This document shows positions 11,701 through 23,945 of a DNA stretch of 64,000 bases, piece after piece; the stretch's first letter is position 1; each line of letters begins with the position of its first letter. The notes under the pieces are model-generated. The model was given only the letters and a program-made list of their open reading frames with translations. It was not told the origin of the DNA and did not search any database. Both the position numbers and the translations under genes were made by a program. The stretch comes from Delphinus delphis. Taxonomy: Eukaryota; Chordata; Mammalia; Artiodactyla; Delphinidae. Location of the stretch: positions 118,834,080 to 118,898,079 of the forward strand of contig NC_082684.1 of NCBI RefSeq assembly GCF_949987515.2, read 5' to 3'.

Positions 11701-12060
11701 GTTGATGATGTGGTTTTTATTTGGGAGTGGTGGATGTAATGTTGTTTCTCCATGTTTCTTGGTGCTTATGTGTGAGAGCTTTTGTAAGGAAGTGCTTCCC
11801 AGTCCTTTTCATGTCATGGTACATGCTGAAAATGGTGTTTTTCCAGCATGTTGAAGTAAACCGGAGGAGATTGGAAGCCCTGTGTAAAGCTGCTCAAGTC
11901 AAAGGTTACCCTTCTGGAACCACTTGAAGCGCACAAGAGAAGAGCAGCTCCTACCTAGGGTACATTCATCAGAGTAGAATTGCTAGTTACAGGGAATATA
12001 TATGACTCTCCATGGTGGTTGTAGCAATTCACACTCCCACCTAGAGAGTTATTATTTTTG
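11701..12060. other. Unassigned stretch with a splice-like site and old L1 relic
   Basis: At 11840-11849 the text 'tttttccagc' resembles a splice acceptor. It is followed by a short open frame ending at 11925 (...RRRLEALCKAAQVKGYPSGTT). There is no donor and the product is not recognisable, so I do not call an exon. The part 11965-12050 ('agagtagaattgctagttac') looks like a small antisense L1 fragment. Confidence 0.35.
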
Positions 12061-12101
12061 CCAGTAACATTTTTCCTAATACTTACCTTTGTGAAACTTT
12101 A

Positions 12102-12355
12102 TTTATTTATTTTTAAAATTTATTTTGGTTGCGCTGGATCTTAGTTGCAGCAGGCAGGCTCCTTAGTTGCAGCACATGTGCTTATTAGTTGTGGCCAGTG
12201 GGCTCCTTAGTTGCAGCTCATGGGTTCCTTAGTTTTGGTATGCGAACTCTCAGTTGTGGCATGCATGGGGATCTAGTTCTCTGACCAGGAATTGAACCTG
12301 GGCCTGCTGCATTGGGAGCTTGGAATCTTAACCACTGCGCCACCAGGGAAGTCCC
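12102..12355 (-). mobile_element. CHR-type tRNA-derived SINE (long variant)
   Basis: The A-rich tail is at the left (T-rich on +). The tRNA-like head at the right ends 'cactgcgccaccagggaagtccc'. The middle has repeated 'ttagttg(c/t)' blocks typical of the longer cetartiodactyl variant. An exact 11-bp target-site duplication (gtgaaacttta) is at 12091-12101 and 12356-12366. Confidence 0.88.
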
Positions 12356-12366
12356 GTGAAACTTTA

Positions 12367-12695
12367 AATTATTTGTCAATAAATAGATATAAAATCACTT
12401 TCAGTTATGATTCTGTCAGTTGTCAAACTAGCTATCCCTCCCACTTTTAAATCACTTACACATTTGAAAAGCAAGTCCTCTGTGTCTTTACAAAAGTAAC
12501 TGATAAAAGTGTCTAACAGGATAGAGCCATACAGAAGAAACCTATAATACTTTACCTTTACGTCAGTGGTTTTAATGCTAGAATCTTGATGAATTATGAT
12601 TATCCTAATCTAGTAACCTTGTTTTAGTCTGTTATTAGTAGCTCAGTCTAAACTGGGTCCTAATTAGTACCACATCCCTTTTGGTGAACATTTTA
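12367..12695. other. Unassigned intronic sequence
   Basis: No feature was recognised between the SINE and the L1M fragment that starts near 12700. Confidence 0.5.
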
Positions 12696-12699
12696 TAAC

Positions 12700-15106
12700 A
12701 GGTTTATTGAGGTATAACTTACTACATACCATAAATTTATGATATAAAGATTCAAGGTGTTTCAAATGGCAATTCTAACTTCTAAATTATTAGTGAATTT
12801 ATCAGTTGTGCCACCATCACCATGATCCACTTCTAGAACACTTCCATCATCACAGAAACTTCCCTCATGCTTAATTGTAGTCAGTCCACTCTCACTCTGT
12901 GACACAACTTCTGACCTTCTTTCTGTTTCTCTTGTTTTGCTTTTTATACAGATTTCATATAAATGGAATCATAACATATGTAGAATTTTGTGTTTGGATA
13001 CTTTCACTTAGCTTAATGTTTTTGAGGTTAATTTGTGTAGTTGCATGCCTTGGTAGTTCATTCCTTTTTGTAGAGCTGATTTATGTTTTATTGTATGGGT
13101 ATACCATATTTTCTTTATCCATTTGCCAGCTGATAGACATTCGGACTGTTTCCAATTTTTGCCAGGTATGAATAGTGCTGTTAGGGATGTTTGTGTACAA
13201 GTCTTTGTGTGGACATATGTCTTTATTTTTCTTGGATAAATAAACTACAAGTGGAATCTCTGAGTCCATCATAAGTGTTAGTTTACCTTTTTAAGAAACT
13301 GTCAAACTCTTTTCAGAAGTGGCATTACCATTTCACATTCCCATCAGCAGTGTGTATGAGAATTCTGTTTTTGCCACATCCTCATCACCACTTGGTATTG
13401 TCAGTCTTTTTTCTTTTTTTTTTTGCGGTACACGGGCCTCTCAGTGTTGTGGCCTCTCCCATTGTGGAGCACAGGCTCCAGACGTGCAGGCTCAGCGGCC
13501 ATGGCTCACGGGCCCAGCCACTCGGCGTTATGTGGGATCTTCCCGGACCGGGGCACGAACCCATGTCCCCTGCATCGGCAGGCGGACTCTCAACCACTGC
13601 GCCACCAGGGAAGCCCTTGTCAGTCTTTTCATTATAGTCTTTCTAGTGGGTTACGTAGTGATGTCGCTTTGTGGTTTTAAGTTGAATTTCACTAATCACT
13701 AATGATGCTGAGCATCTTTTCAAATGAAAACTTTCCATTAATATGTATTCTTTGCTGAAGTGCTTATTTCTTAACTGTGTTGTTCATCTTCTTATTGAGT
13801 TTTTATAGTTCTTTATATATTTCAGATACAAGTCCTTTATCAAATGTATGTTTTGCAGATATTTTCTCCCAGTCTGTGACTTCCCTTTTCATTTTCTTAA
13901 TGGTATGTTTCAAAGAGCAGAAGTGTTTAATTTTTATGAAGCCCAGTTTGTAAATTTTTTCCTAAGTTCTTTTGTGGATTTTTCATAGTTTTATCTCTTA
14001 TATTTAGTCTGCTCAAATTTCAGGTGACTTTTATGTTTGATGTGGGATTATGATCTAAGTTTGTTTTTGAATATGCATATTTTCCAACTATTCTAGCAGC
14101 ATTTGTTGAAAACTTTCCTCATTGCCTTGGTACTTGTATTTATAATAAGTCTTGAAATCAGGTAGTATCAGTCTTCCAACTTTATTCTTCTTTGCAAAAT
14201 TGTTTTGTCTATTTTGGGTCATTTCATTTCCATATAAATATTAGGATTAGCTTGTAAATTTTCTTTAGGATTGATAGTTTTATTTTAAAATGTTTGATAA
14301 AATTTATCTATGATAAATGGTACCTGTTTTTCTCATTGTATAAAGATTTTGTTACTAATTCAGTTTCTTTACTTGTTTTAGTTCTACTGAGGTTTCCTTT
14401 TTCTTTAGACCCTTTCATCATTTTTTAGGAATTTGTCCATTTTTGTCTACACTGTCTGGTTTTGGGCATAAAATTATTCATACTGTTCCATTACAGTTAT
14501 TTTAATTTCTGTAGAATAAGTGTTAATTTTGGTAATGTGTGTTCTCTTTCTTGCTCTCCCTCTATCTCTCTTGCTCTCACCCTCTTCGGTTAGTCTAGGT
14601 AAATGTTTGCCAATTTTGTTGATCTTTTAAAACTACCAACTTTTGGATTCATTGGCTTTCTCGTCATTTTTCTGTTTTATATTTTATGGCTTGTTGCCCT
14701 GATCTTTATTATTTCCTTCCCTGTACTTTCTTAGGGTTTTATTGCTCTTCTTATTCTAGCTTCTTGAGGTGGAAGCTTATATTATATGGTTTTAGATTTT
14801 TCTGGCTAGTGAAAACATTTAAAAGTATAAATTTCTCTATTAAAGCACTGTTTAGCTGCTTCTTATAAATTTTGTTATGTTATATTTTTGTTTTCATTTG
14901 ATTCAAGATATTTTCTAATTTTCTTCATTATTTCTTTTTTGACCCATGAGTTATTTAGACGTGTGTTGTTCAATTTCCATATGTTTGGGAATTTCTGAAA
15001 TTTCTCTTTGTTGGTGATTTCCAATATAATTCTGTTATGCTCAGAGAATATTCTTGTATGTTTTCAGTGTTTTTAAAAATTTAGTAAGACTTGTTTTATA
15101 GTCTAA
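12700..15106 (-). mobile_element. Old L1M fragment (antisense), host of SINE and hAT
   Basis: Read on the - strand, this is an L1M 3' end and the C-terminal half of ORF2. It begins at 'tttattgaggtataactta' (12707) and includes 'atttcatataaatggaatc', 'acattcccatcagcagtg' and 'gacccatgagttatttaga'. It is interrupted by a SINE at 13411-13616 and stops at the hAT end at 15107. There are many stops, and divergence is higher than in the L1 at 2306-9140, so it is older. Confidence 0.8.
13411..13616 (-). mobile_element. CHR-type SINE
   Basis: The tail is T-rich at 13411-13424 and the tRNA-like head ends 'gccaccagggaagccc' at 13616. A 13-bp duplication (ttgtcagtctttt) is exact at 13398-13410 and 13617-13629. 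It inserted into the L1M. Several CpG positions have decayed to TG or CA, so this copy is older than those at 31268 and 43223. Confidence 0.93.
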
Positions 15107-15205
15107 CACAGGGGTTGGCAAACGGTAGCCCATAAGCCAACTTTAGCCTGTGGACATTTTTTTTTAATGACCTGCAAGGTAACAATGGTTTTTACATTTT
15201 AAAGG
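15107..15205 (-). mobile_element. hAT-type MER element, left part of a split copy
   Basis: It starts at the terminal 'caggggttggcaaac' and continues 'agcccataagccaactttag', then 'aatggtttttacattttaaa'. The element breaks off where L1 ORF2 sequence begins. Its other end is at 23946-24043. The 8 bases before (gtctaaca) and after the right part (tcctaata) are similar, as expected for a decayed hAT duplication. Confidence 0.65.
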
Positions 15206-15668
15206 GTACTTACATTTTAAAGAGACAGAGAAGGTTGTTATATAATGATAAAGGTGCTAGGCCATCAAAAAGATATAACAATTGTAAATATTTATGTGCC
15301 CAACAGCAGAACACCTAAATATATAAAGCAAAAACTAACAGACTAAAAGGAGAAATGAACAGCAATACAGCAATAGCTGGGTACTTTACTGTTCCACTCT
15401 CAACAAAGGATAGATCATCTAGACAGAGAATCATTAAGGAAACAGAAGATTTGAATAGACATTGAAGACTAAATGGACCTAACAAACATATACAGAACAT
15501 TCTGTCCAACAGTAGCAGAATACACATTCTTCTCAATTGTACATGGAACATTTTCTAGGATACACCATGTTACCCACAAAACCTCCAATCTTAGCAAATT
15601 TAAGAAGAATGAAATAATAATCTACTCTGACCACAGTGGCAAGAAACTAGATATCAATAACAAGAGGA

Positions 15669-16702
15669 TGCTGTCTGCCCTACTTTTGAAATCAGGCCTG
15701 GGTGAAAGAGCACTTCTGACTTACTATGATCATGCTCACGAGTACCCTTCCTGGTCGTTTTGTTAGCGTTAAGATCAAGACTATTTATTTGGAATAGCTA
15801 CAACAGTGTTTTCCACTGTACTTCATTTGCAAAAGCTGAGAATAGCCTTCCCTACTTTTTGCAAAGAATTAATATTCCATATTGGATTCTCCAAGACTTT
15901 GATATGGTGAATATAAAACCTAGAAATTGTCTTTCATCCTTTCGTGACTGTGGCATGAGTTCCCAACCCCCTCCCAGTTTTTAGATGAAACTCTTAGCAC
16001 AATTTCAGTTATTTACACATTCAGCATCTCTTGAGTATGTATGTTGAGCCATCAACCCTCACAGCTGATTCAGTAACCAGCTTCCTGCTATCATTCACAC
16101 TCACTACTTATACTGTCATTGTGACAATGTGGAGGAAATAAGTTTCCATGTGTGTCTGGGAAGCATTATCCATTTGTACATTTTTTTATACTCTGATTCT
16201 GTAACATTTCTGAGTTCTGTTTTTGTTTTACAGAAAAATAAATAAATAGAAGTGATACAGCAATCAGAAGACAAGAGGTTTACTCTCAATACTTAGGGTT
16301 GTCTGACCTCTGGCCAGTAGTCCTACATGGCCAAATTAATTACTAGAGTAATAAGTTTTCAAAAGCCAATTTTTTTCAATGTTTTTTCTGTATGAAACTG
16401 CCAATATCATGAATAGAAAGGGAGAACCATAGAGGAGAAAGCGATGTTCAGTTGTGTTTGTGTTATCTAAAGGAGCAGTGTGGAAACAGGCACAATCCAC
16501 TGAACTTTAGGGACCTGATAGTGTTGCTTTGGAGGCATCCGTACTTGCATTTCACATTCTTCATATGTAATCATATTGCCAAAGACAAACTGTTTCATCG
16601 TCTATTTTGAATACCACTTTTCCCCAGACCTACCATAAAGTTTCTGTGATGTATTGTCTTCCAGTTGCAATAAAAATTACTGAGCTGCATCAATTAAAAA
16701 AA
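15669..16702 (+). pseudogene. A-tailed retrocopy, mostly 3' UTR of an unknown mRNA
   Basis: The insert has a 13-bp duplication with one mismatch (aataacaagagga at 15656-15668; aataacaggagga at 16703-16715). It ends with a canonical AATAAA at 16669-16674, about 20 nt before an A run at 16695-16702. It is about 1,030 bp and holds no long frame. The open stretch into 15766 only continues the host L1 frame by chance. The simplest reading is a 5'-truncated copy of an mRNA 3' UTR. The parent gene is not recognised. Confidence 0.8.
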
Positions 16703-17069
16703 AAATAACAGGAGGAAAACTGAAAAATTCATGAACACATAGAAATTATACAACTCTTTCCTGAACAACCAATAACTCAAAGATAAAATTAAAGGGGAAA
16801 TAATTTCTTGAGAGAAATGAAAATGGAAACATAACATACCAGAATTTATGAGATGTAGCCAAAGCAGTTCCAAGAGGGAAGTTTATAGAAATAAATGCCT
16901 ACATTAAGAAGTAGGAAAGATCCCCCTAAAAACAACCAAACTTCATGCCTTAAGGAACTAGTAAAACAACAACAAACTGACCCCAAAATTAGCAGAAGAA
17001 AGGAAACAATAAAGATTAGAGCAGATATAAATGAAATAGAGAACAAAAAACCAGTAGAAAAGATTACCA

Positions 17070-17266
17070 GGGCTTCCCTGTTGGCGCAGTGGTTGAGAGT
17101 CTGCCTGCTGATGCAGGGGACATGGGTTCGTGCCCCGGTCCGGGAAGATCCCACAGCGGCTAGGCCCGTGAGCCATGGCCGCTGAGCCTGTGCGTCCAGA
17201 GCCTGTGCTCCGCAATGGGAGAGCACACACAGCAGTGAGAGGCCCGCGTACTGCAAGAAAAAAAAA
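17070..17266 (+). mobile_element. CHR-type SINE inside L1M
   Basis: The head is 'gggcttccctgttggcgcag', with the B-box-like 'ggttcgtgcc' and an A tail at 17256-17270. The duplication aaaagattacc is at 17058-17068 and 17267-17277. Compared with other copies it lacks a few bases in the middle ('ccacagcggctagg'). Confidence 0.93.
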
Positions 17267-18206
17267 AAAAGATTACCAAAGAGTTTGGTTCTTTGAAAAG
17301 ATAAACAAAATTGACAAACCCTTAGACTAACAAAGGAAAAAAGAGAAAGGACCCAAATCAACAATATTATAAATGAAAAAGGAGACATTACAACTGATAC
17401 CACAGAAATTTAAAGGATTATAAGATGTTACTATGAACAACTATATGCCAACAAACTAGACAACCTAGAAGACTTGGGAAAAGTCTAAGAAACATACAAC
17501 TTTCTAAGATTGAATCAGGAATAGAAAATCTAGAAATGGACCAATTACTAGTAAGGAGGTTGAATCAGTAATCAAAAATCTCCCAACAAAGAAAAGCCCA
17601 GGACTAGATGGTATCACTGGAGAATTTTACCAAATGTGTGAAGAAGAATTAACACCAGTCCTTCTTAGATTCTCCCAAAATATCAAAGGGGTGGGAGCAC
17701 TCCCAAACTCGATTTACAAGGCCAGCATCCTGCTTGATGCCCAAACCAAAAAAGGACACGATTAGAAAAGAATACTACCGGCTTATATCCATGATGAATA
17801 TAGATGCAAAAATTCTCAATAAAATACTAACAAACCAAATTCAGCAACACATTAAAAGGATCATTCACCATGATCAAGTGTGATTTCTCCCTGGGGTGCA
17901 AGGATGGTTCAACGTATCCAAATCAATCAATGTGATATAGAAGAATCATTTAGGCCAGACCACCAACAGGGAAGTAACATAGCCCCACCCATCAGCATAC
18001 AGGCTGCTTAAAGTCTTTTGAATAAACAGTTTCCTGGTAAACACAACCCTTGACACAGGCCTGCCCACCAGAGGGACAAGACCCATTTCTACCTACCAGT
18101 GGGCAGGAACAAGTCCCTGCCACCAGGAACCCTGCACAAGCCTCTTAGACAGCTTCATCCACCATGAGGGAGACAGCACAGGCAAGAAAAACTACAACCC
18201 TGCAGA

Positions 18207-19184
18207 ATGAGGAACAGAAATCACCATCACAGAAAGTCCAACAAAATGAGACAGCAGAGGACTATGTCTCAGGTGAAGAAACAAGATAAAATGCCAGACG
18301 AACAACTAAGTGAAGTGGAGATAGGCAATCTACCCAAAAAAGGGATTCAGAGTAATGATAGTAAAGATGATCCAAGATCTTGGAAAGAGAATGGAGGCAC
18401 AGATTGAGAAGATACAAAAAAAGTTTAACAGAGACCTAGAAGAACTAAAGAACAGAGATGAACAATATAATAACTAAAATGAAAAATACATTAGAAGGAA
18501 TCAATAGCAGAGTAACTGAGGCAGAAGAACAAATTAGTGCCCTGGAAGACAGAATGGTGGGAATCACTGCCTCAGAACAGAATGAGGACAGTCTAAGAGA
18601 CATCTGGGACAACATTAAATGCACCAGCATTCACATTATAGGGGTTCCAGAGGGAGAAGAGAAAGAGAAAGGAACTGAGAAAATATTTGAAGAGATAAGA
18701 GCTGAAAACTTCCCTAACATGGAAAAGGAAACAATCACCCAAGTCCAGGAAGCACAGAGAGTCCCAGGCAGGATAAACCCAAGGAGGAACATGTTGAGAC
18801 ACATAGTAATCAAATTGACAAAAATTAAAGACAAAGAAAAAAACATCAAAAGCAACAAGGGAAAAGCAGCAAATAACATACGGGAGAATTCCCATAAGGT
18901 TATCAGCTGATTTCCCTGCAGAAACTCTGCAGGCCAGAAGGGAGTGGCACAATATAGTTAAAGTGATTAAAGGGAAGAATCTACAACCAAGAATACTCCA
19001 CTCAGCAAGGCTCTCATTCAGATTCCACAGAGAAATCAAAAATTTTATAGGACAAGCAAAAACTAAGAGAATTCAGCACCACCAGACCACTTTTATAATA
19101 AATTCTAAAGGAACTTCTCTAGGTGGAAAAGAAAAGGCCACAGCTAGAAACAAGAAAATTACAAATGGAAAAGCTCACCAGTAA
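18207..19184 (+). pseudogene. L1 ORF1 remnant
   Basis: There are three in-order pieces. The N-terminal part is 18207-18407 (MRNRNHHHRKSNKMRQQ). The coiled-coil and RNA-binding part is 18458-18910, with VTEAEEQISALEDRMVGI, KIFEEIRAENFPN and QEAQRVPGRINPRRN. The C-terminal part is 18963-19184 (KGKNLQPRILHSARLSFRF). Stops and frame changes separate them, so no ORF1 protein can be made. It is close to the ORF1 at 6902-7629. Confidence 0.88.
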
Positions 19185-19509
19185 AGGCAAGGATACAGTA
19201 AAGGTAGGAAATCATGCACACACAAATATGATATCAAAACCAGCAATTGTGAGGAGAGTACAAATGCAGGATATTAGAAATGCATTTGAAATTTAAAAAC
19301 CACCAACTTAAAACAATGTTTTTTATATATAGACTGCTATATCAAAACCTCATGGTAACCACAAACAAAAAAATCTACAATAGATGCACCAAAAAAAGGA
19401 ATCCAAACACAGTACTCAAGTTAGTCATCAAATCACAAGAGAAGAGAACAAAAGAGGAAGGGAAGAAAAAAGACCTACAAAAACAAATCCAAAACAATTA
19501 ACAAAAGGG

Positions 19510-20830
19510 CAATAACAATATACATATCGATAATAATGTTAAATGTAAATGTACTAAATGCTACAACCAAAAGACGTAGACTGGCTGAATGGATACAAAA
19601 ATAAGACCCATGTATATGCTGTCTACAGGAGACCCACTTCAGATCTAGGGATATGTACAGACTGAAAGTGAGGGGATGGAGAAAGGTATTCCATGAAAAT
19701 GAAATCAAAGAAAGCTGGAGTAGCAATACTCATATCAGACAAAATAGATTTTAAAATAAAGACTGTTACAAGAGACAAAGAAGGACACTACATAATGATC
19801 AAGAGATCAATCCAAGAAGAAGCTATAACAATTGTAAACATAAATGCAGCCAACATAGGAGCACCTCAATATATAAGGCATTTTTCACTAGAACTAGAAC
19901 AAAAAACATATTAATTGGTATAGAGACACAAAAGACCCCAAATAGCTAAAGCAATCTTGAGAAAGAAAAATGGAGCTGGAGGAATCAGGTTCCCTGACTT
20001 CAGACTATACTATGAAGCTACAGTCATCACAACAGTATGGCACTGTCACAAAAACAAAAATATAGCTCAGTGGAACAGGATAGAAAGCCCAGATATAAAC
20101 CCTACACCTATGGTCAATCTATGACAAAGGAGGTAAGACAATGGAGAAAAGACAATCTCTTCAACAAATGGTGCTGGGAAAACTGGCCAGCTACATATAA
20201 AAAATGGAAATTAGAATATTCCTTAACCCCATACAAAAAATAAACTCAAGATGGATTAAAGACCTAAATGTAAGGCCAGACACTATAAAACTGTTAGAGG
20301 AAAACATAGGCAGAATACTCTTTGACATAAATCACAGCAATATCTTTTTCAAGACGTCTCCCAGAATGATGGAAATAAAAACAAAAATAAACAAATGGGA
20401 CCTGATTAAACTTAAAAGGTTTTGCATAGCAAAGGAAACCATAAACAAAACCGAAAAGACAGCCCACAGAATGGGAGAAAATATTTGCAAAGGATGTGAC
20501 AGACAAGGGATTAATCTCCAAAGTTTATAAACAGCTCATGCAGCTCAATATCAGAAAAACAAACAACCCAATCGGAAAATGGGCAGAAGACCTAAATAGA
20601 CATTTCTCCAAAGAAGGCATACAGATGGCCAAGAGGCACTTGAAAAGATGCCCAGCATCACTAATTATTAGAGAAATGCAAATCAGAACTACAATGAAGT
20701 ATCAACTCACACCAGTCAGAGTGGCCATCATCAAAACGTCTACAAATAATAAATTCTGGAGAGAGTGTGGAGAAAAGGGAACCCTCCTAAACTGTGGGTG
20801 GGTATGTAAATTGGCACAGCCACTATAGAG
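19510..20830 (+). pseudogene. L1 ORF2 remnant with about 2.1 kb internal deletion
   Basis: The endonuclease start (19510-19880) has the DNA for the 'QETHF'-like and 'KAGVAILISDKIDFK' segments. At 19882 it joins directly to the ORF2 C-terminal region (19890 onward), seen at 20204-20530 ([22 protein letters not shown]) and 20496-20828 ([19 protein letters not shown]). The same two points in the L1 at 2306-9140 are about 2.1 kb apart (6469 and 4352), so the reverse transcriptase core is missing. Confidence 0.85.
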
Positions 20831-22956
20831 AACAGTATGGAGGTTCCTTAAAAAACTAAAAATAGAGCTACCATATGATCCAGCAATCCCACTCCTGGGC
20901 ATATATTGGAGAAAATCATAATTTGAAAAGTTACATGCACCCCAATGTTCATTGCAGCACTGTTTACAATAGCCAGGACACGGAAGCAACCTAAGTGTCC
21001 ATCGACAGATGAATGGATAAAGATGTGGTACATTATATAATGGAATATTACTCAGTCATTAAAAAGAGTGAGCTAATGCCATTTGCAGCAACATGGATGG
21101 ACCTGGAGACTATCATACTAAGTGAAGTAAGTCAGACAGAGAAAGACAAATGTCATGTGATACCGCTTATATGCTGAATCTAAAAAAATATATACAAATG
21201 AGCTTATTTACAAAACAGAAACAGACCTACAGACTTAGAGAATGAACTTATGGTCTTATGATTACCAGGGGAAGGGGGAGGGGGAGGGATAGACTGGGAG
21301 GTTGGGATTGACATATAAACAGTGCTATATTTAAAATAGATAAAACAACAAGGACTTATTGTATAGCACAGGGAACTCTGCTCAATATTCTGTAATAACC
21401 TAAAGGGAAAAGAACTTAATAAAAAAAAATAGATACGTATAACTGAATCAGCTTGCTGTACACCTGAAACGAATACCACATTGTTAATCAACTCTAATAT
21501 AAAATGAAAAATTTTTTAAATCAAGAAAAAAAGAAAAGAATCATATGATCATCTCAACAGACACAGAAAAAGCAGCTGAGAAAACTCTAGTACCCATTCA
21601 TGATTTTTTAAAAAAAGCCTCTTAACAAATTAGGCATAAAAGAAACATATTTCAGTGTAATAAGGACTATAAAAGTTCAAGCTAACGTCATTCCCAATGG
21701 TGAAATGTTGAAAGCTTTTCCTCTAGGATCAGGAACAAGACAGGTTTGCTCATTCTCACCACCCATTCACATAGTATGGGAAATCCTGGTTAGAGCAATC
21801 AAGCAAGAAAAAGAAAAGTATCAGAATTTGAAAGGGTAAAGTAAAATTGTCTCTATTTGCAGACAAAATAATTTTATATATAGAAAATCCTAAACACTTG
21901 ACCAGAAAACTGTTAGATATAATCAATGAATTCAGTAATGTTGCAGGACACCAAATTAACATACAAAAACCAGTTCCTTTCTATAAACTAACAACAGAAT
22001 TTCTGGAAGAGAAATGAAGAAATTGATCTCATTTATGATAGCATCAAAAAAAGTAATATTCCTAGGAATAAATTTAACTAAAGAGGTAAAAGATCTCTAC
22101 AATGAAAACTACCAGACCTTTGATGAAAATCACTGCGGAAAACACATATAAATGGAAAGCTATCTTGAATTCATGGATTGGAAGATTTAATATTGTTAAA
22201 ATGTCAGTATTACCAAAAGACATCAATAGACTCAGTGCAAGACCTATCAAGATTCCAGTGGCATTTTTTTTTACAGAAGTAGGAAAATCACTCCTAAAAT
22301 TTATGCAACCCCAAAAGACCCCGAACAGTCAAAGACATCCTGAGGAATAAAAAAGTAGGAGTCCTTACCCTTCCTGATTTTAAGCTGTACTATAAAGCTA
22401 TAGTCATCAAAGCAGTAGTGTACTGGCATGAAATCAGAGAAATATACCAAGGTCAGAAAGAAGCCCAGTCATATATGGTCAACTAATATTTGATGATGGA
22501 GCAAGAATAATTAATAAAGACAGTCTCTTCAGTAAATGGTGCTGGGATAACTGGATATTCACATGTAGAAGAATGAAACTGGACTCATATTGTACACTGC
22601 TCACAAACATTAACTTGAAATAGGTTAAAGACTTAGATGTGAACCTGAAACTATGAAACTCCTAGGAAAAAAACATAGGAATAAAGCTCCTTGAATGGGT
22701 GTTGGTAATAATTTTTTGGAGATAACACCTAAAGCACAAGCAACAGAGTCAACAGTCCACAAGTGGGACTACAGCAAACTAAGAAGCTTCTGCATAGTCA
22801 AAGAAACCATCAACAAAGTGAAAAGACAACCTATAGAATGGGGAAACATATTTTCAAACCATATATCTGATGAGGGGTTAATATCCAAAATACATAAAGA
22901 ACTCATACAACTCAATAGCAAAAAATTCAAATATTCCAATTTAAAAATGGGCAAAG

Positions 22957-22983
22957 AAAAATAAATAAATAAATAAATAAAAT
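22957..22983. repeat. (AAAT)n short tandem repeat
   Basis: About six 'aaat' units lie within the outer L1M. The flanks repeat the same 15 bases (aaaaatgggcaaaga at 22943-22957 and 22984-22998), so a local duplication accompanied the repeat. Confidence 0.85.
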
Positions 22984-23945
22984 AAAAATGGGCAAAGAAT
23001 CATAATAGACATTTCTCCAAAGAAGATATGTAAAAGACCAACAGGTACATGAAAAGATGTTCAACATCGTTAGTCATCAGGAAAATGCAAGTTAAAACAC
23101 AATGAGATACCTCACACCTGTAAAATGGCTGTATCATGAAAAAGAAAAGGGATAACAAATGCTGCCATGGATCTAGAGGAAAGGGAACCCCTCTGCACTC
23201 TTGATATAATTATAAATTAGTACAGCCACTATTGAAAACAGTATTTAAATTCCTCAAAAAATTAAAAGTAGATCTACCATAGCATTCAGCGGTTTCACTT
23301 TTGGCAATCTATCCAAAGGAAATGTCAACACTAACTTGAAAAGATGTCTGTACCCCCATGTTTATAGCAGCATTATTTACAATAGCCAGGACATGGAAAT
23401 AATCTAAGTGTACATTGATGGTTGAGTGGATAAAGAAGTTGTGATACAAGGAAATACTACCGTTTGCAACAACATGAATGGACCTGAAGGCATTATGCTA
23501 CATGATGTAAGTCAGACAGAGAAAGGTAAATACTGTATGATCTATGTTTCTAAACTCATAGAAACAGAGATCAGACTTGTATTTATCAGAGACAGAGGGT
23601 GGTGGGAGGGGGAAATGGAGAAAAGTGGCCAAAAGATACAAACTTCCATTTATAAGTTAAATATGTACTAGGGATGTAACGTACAGCATGATGACTATAA
23701 CTGACACTGCTGTACAATATATGGGTAAGTTGCTAAGAGAGTAAATTGTGAGTTCTCACACAAGTAGAATTCTTTTCCTTTTCTTCTTTTTTAAATTGTA
23801 CCTATGTGAGAAGGTGGATGTTAGTTGGACCTATTGTGCTAATCATTTTTACCATATATGTAACTCAAACCATCATAGTGTACACCTTAAACTTATACAC
23901 TAATGTATGTCAATTATTTTTCAATGAAACTGAGGGAAAAAAACC

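Larger units (their letters stand above)
17951..21536 (+). mobile_element. Inner L1, internally deleted, inserted in the outer L1M
   Basis: The 5' UTR end is at about 17951-18200, ORF1 at 18207-19184, a shortened ORF2 at about 19510-20830, and the 3' UTR extends to an A-rich end at about 21536. The host L1M reads 'aagaatcatt' before and 'aagaatcata' after, an imperfect duplication near 17941-17950 and 21537-21546. ORF2 jumps at 19882 from the endonuclease region straight to the C-terminal region. Confidence 0.85.
15222..23945 (+). mobile_element. Outer L1M element, split into four pieces
   Basis: L1M sequence on the + strand runs 15222-15668 (ORF2 endonuclease, e.g. TNIYRTFCPTVAEYTFFS), 16703-17069, 17267-17950 and 21537-23945 (reverse transcriptase end, C-terminus and 3' UTR ending near 23940 in an A-rich run). 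Between the pieces lie a retrocopy, a SINE and a whole younger L1. Reading across each insert restores continuous L1 sequence. The 5' half of the element (5' UTR and ORF1) is absent, so it was 5'-truncated. All frames are broken. Confidence 0.85.

Noticed and set aside
13275..13702. Several Gly/Ala/Arg-rich frames (similar at 29592-29910, 31202-31527, 37533-37754, 43159-43567 and 48162-48577)
   Set aside because: They are translations of CHR SINE copies in different frames. The shared text HGPSRSAACGIFPDRGTNPC comes from the SINE and is not a gene family.
16846..17403. 185-codon open frame on the - strand
   Set aside because: It crosses L1M and a CHR SINE in antisense; the middle (SLLCVLSHCGAQALDAQAQR) is the translated SINE seen in many other chance frames here.
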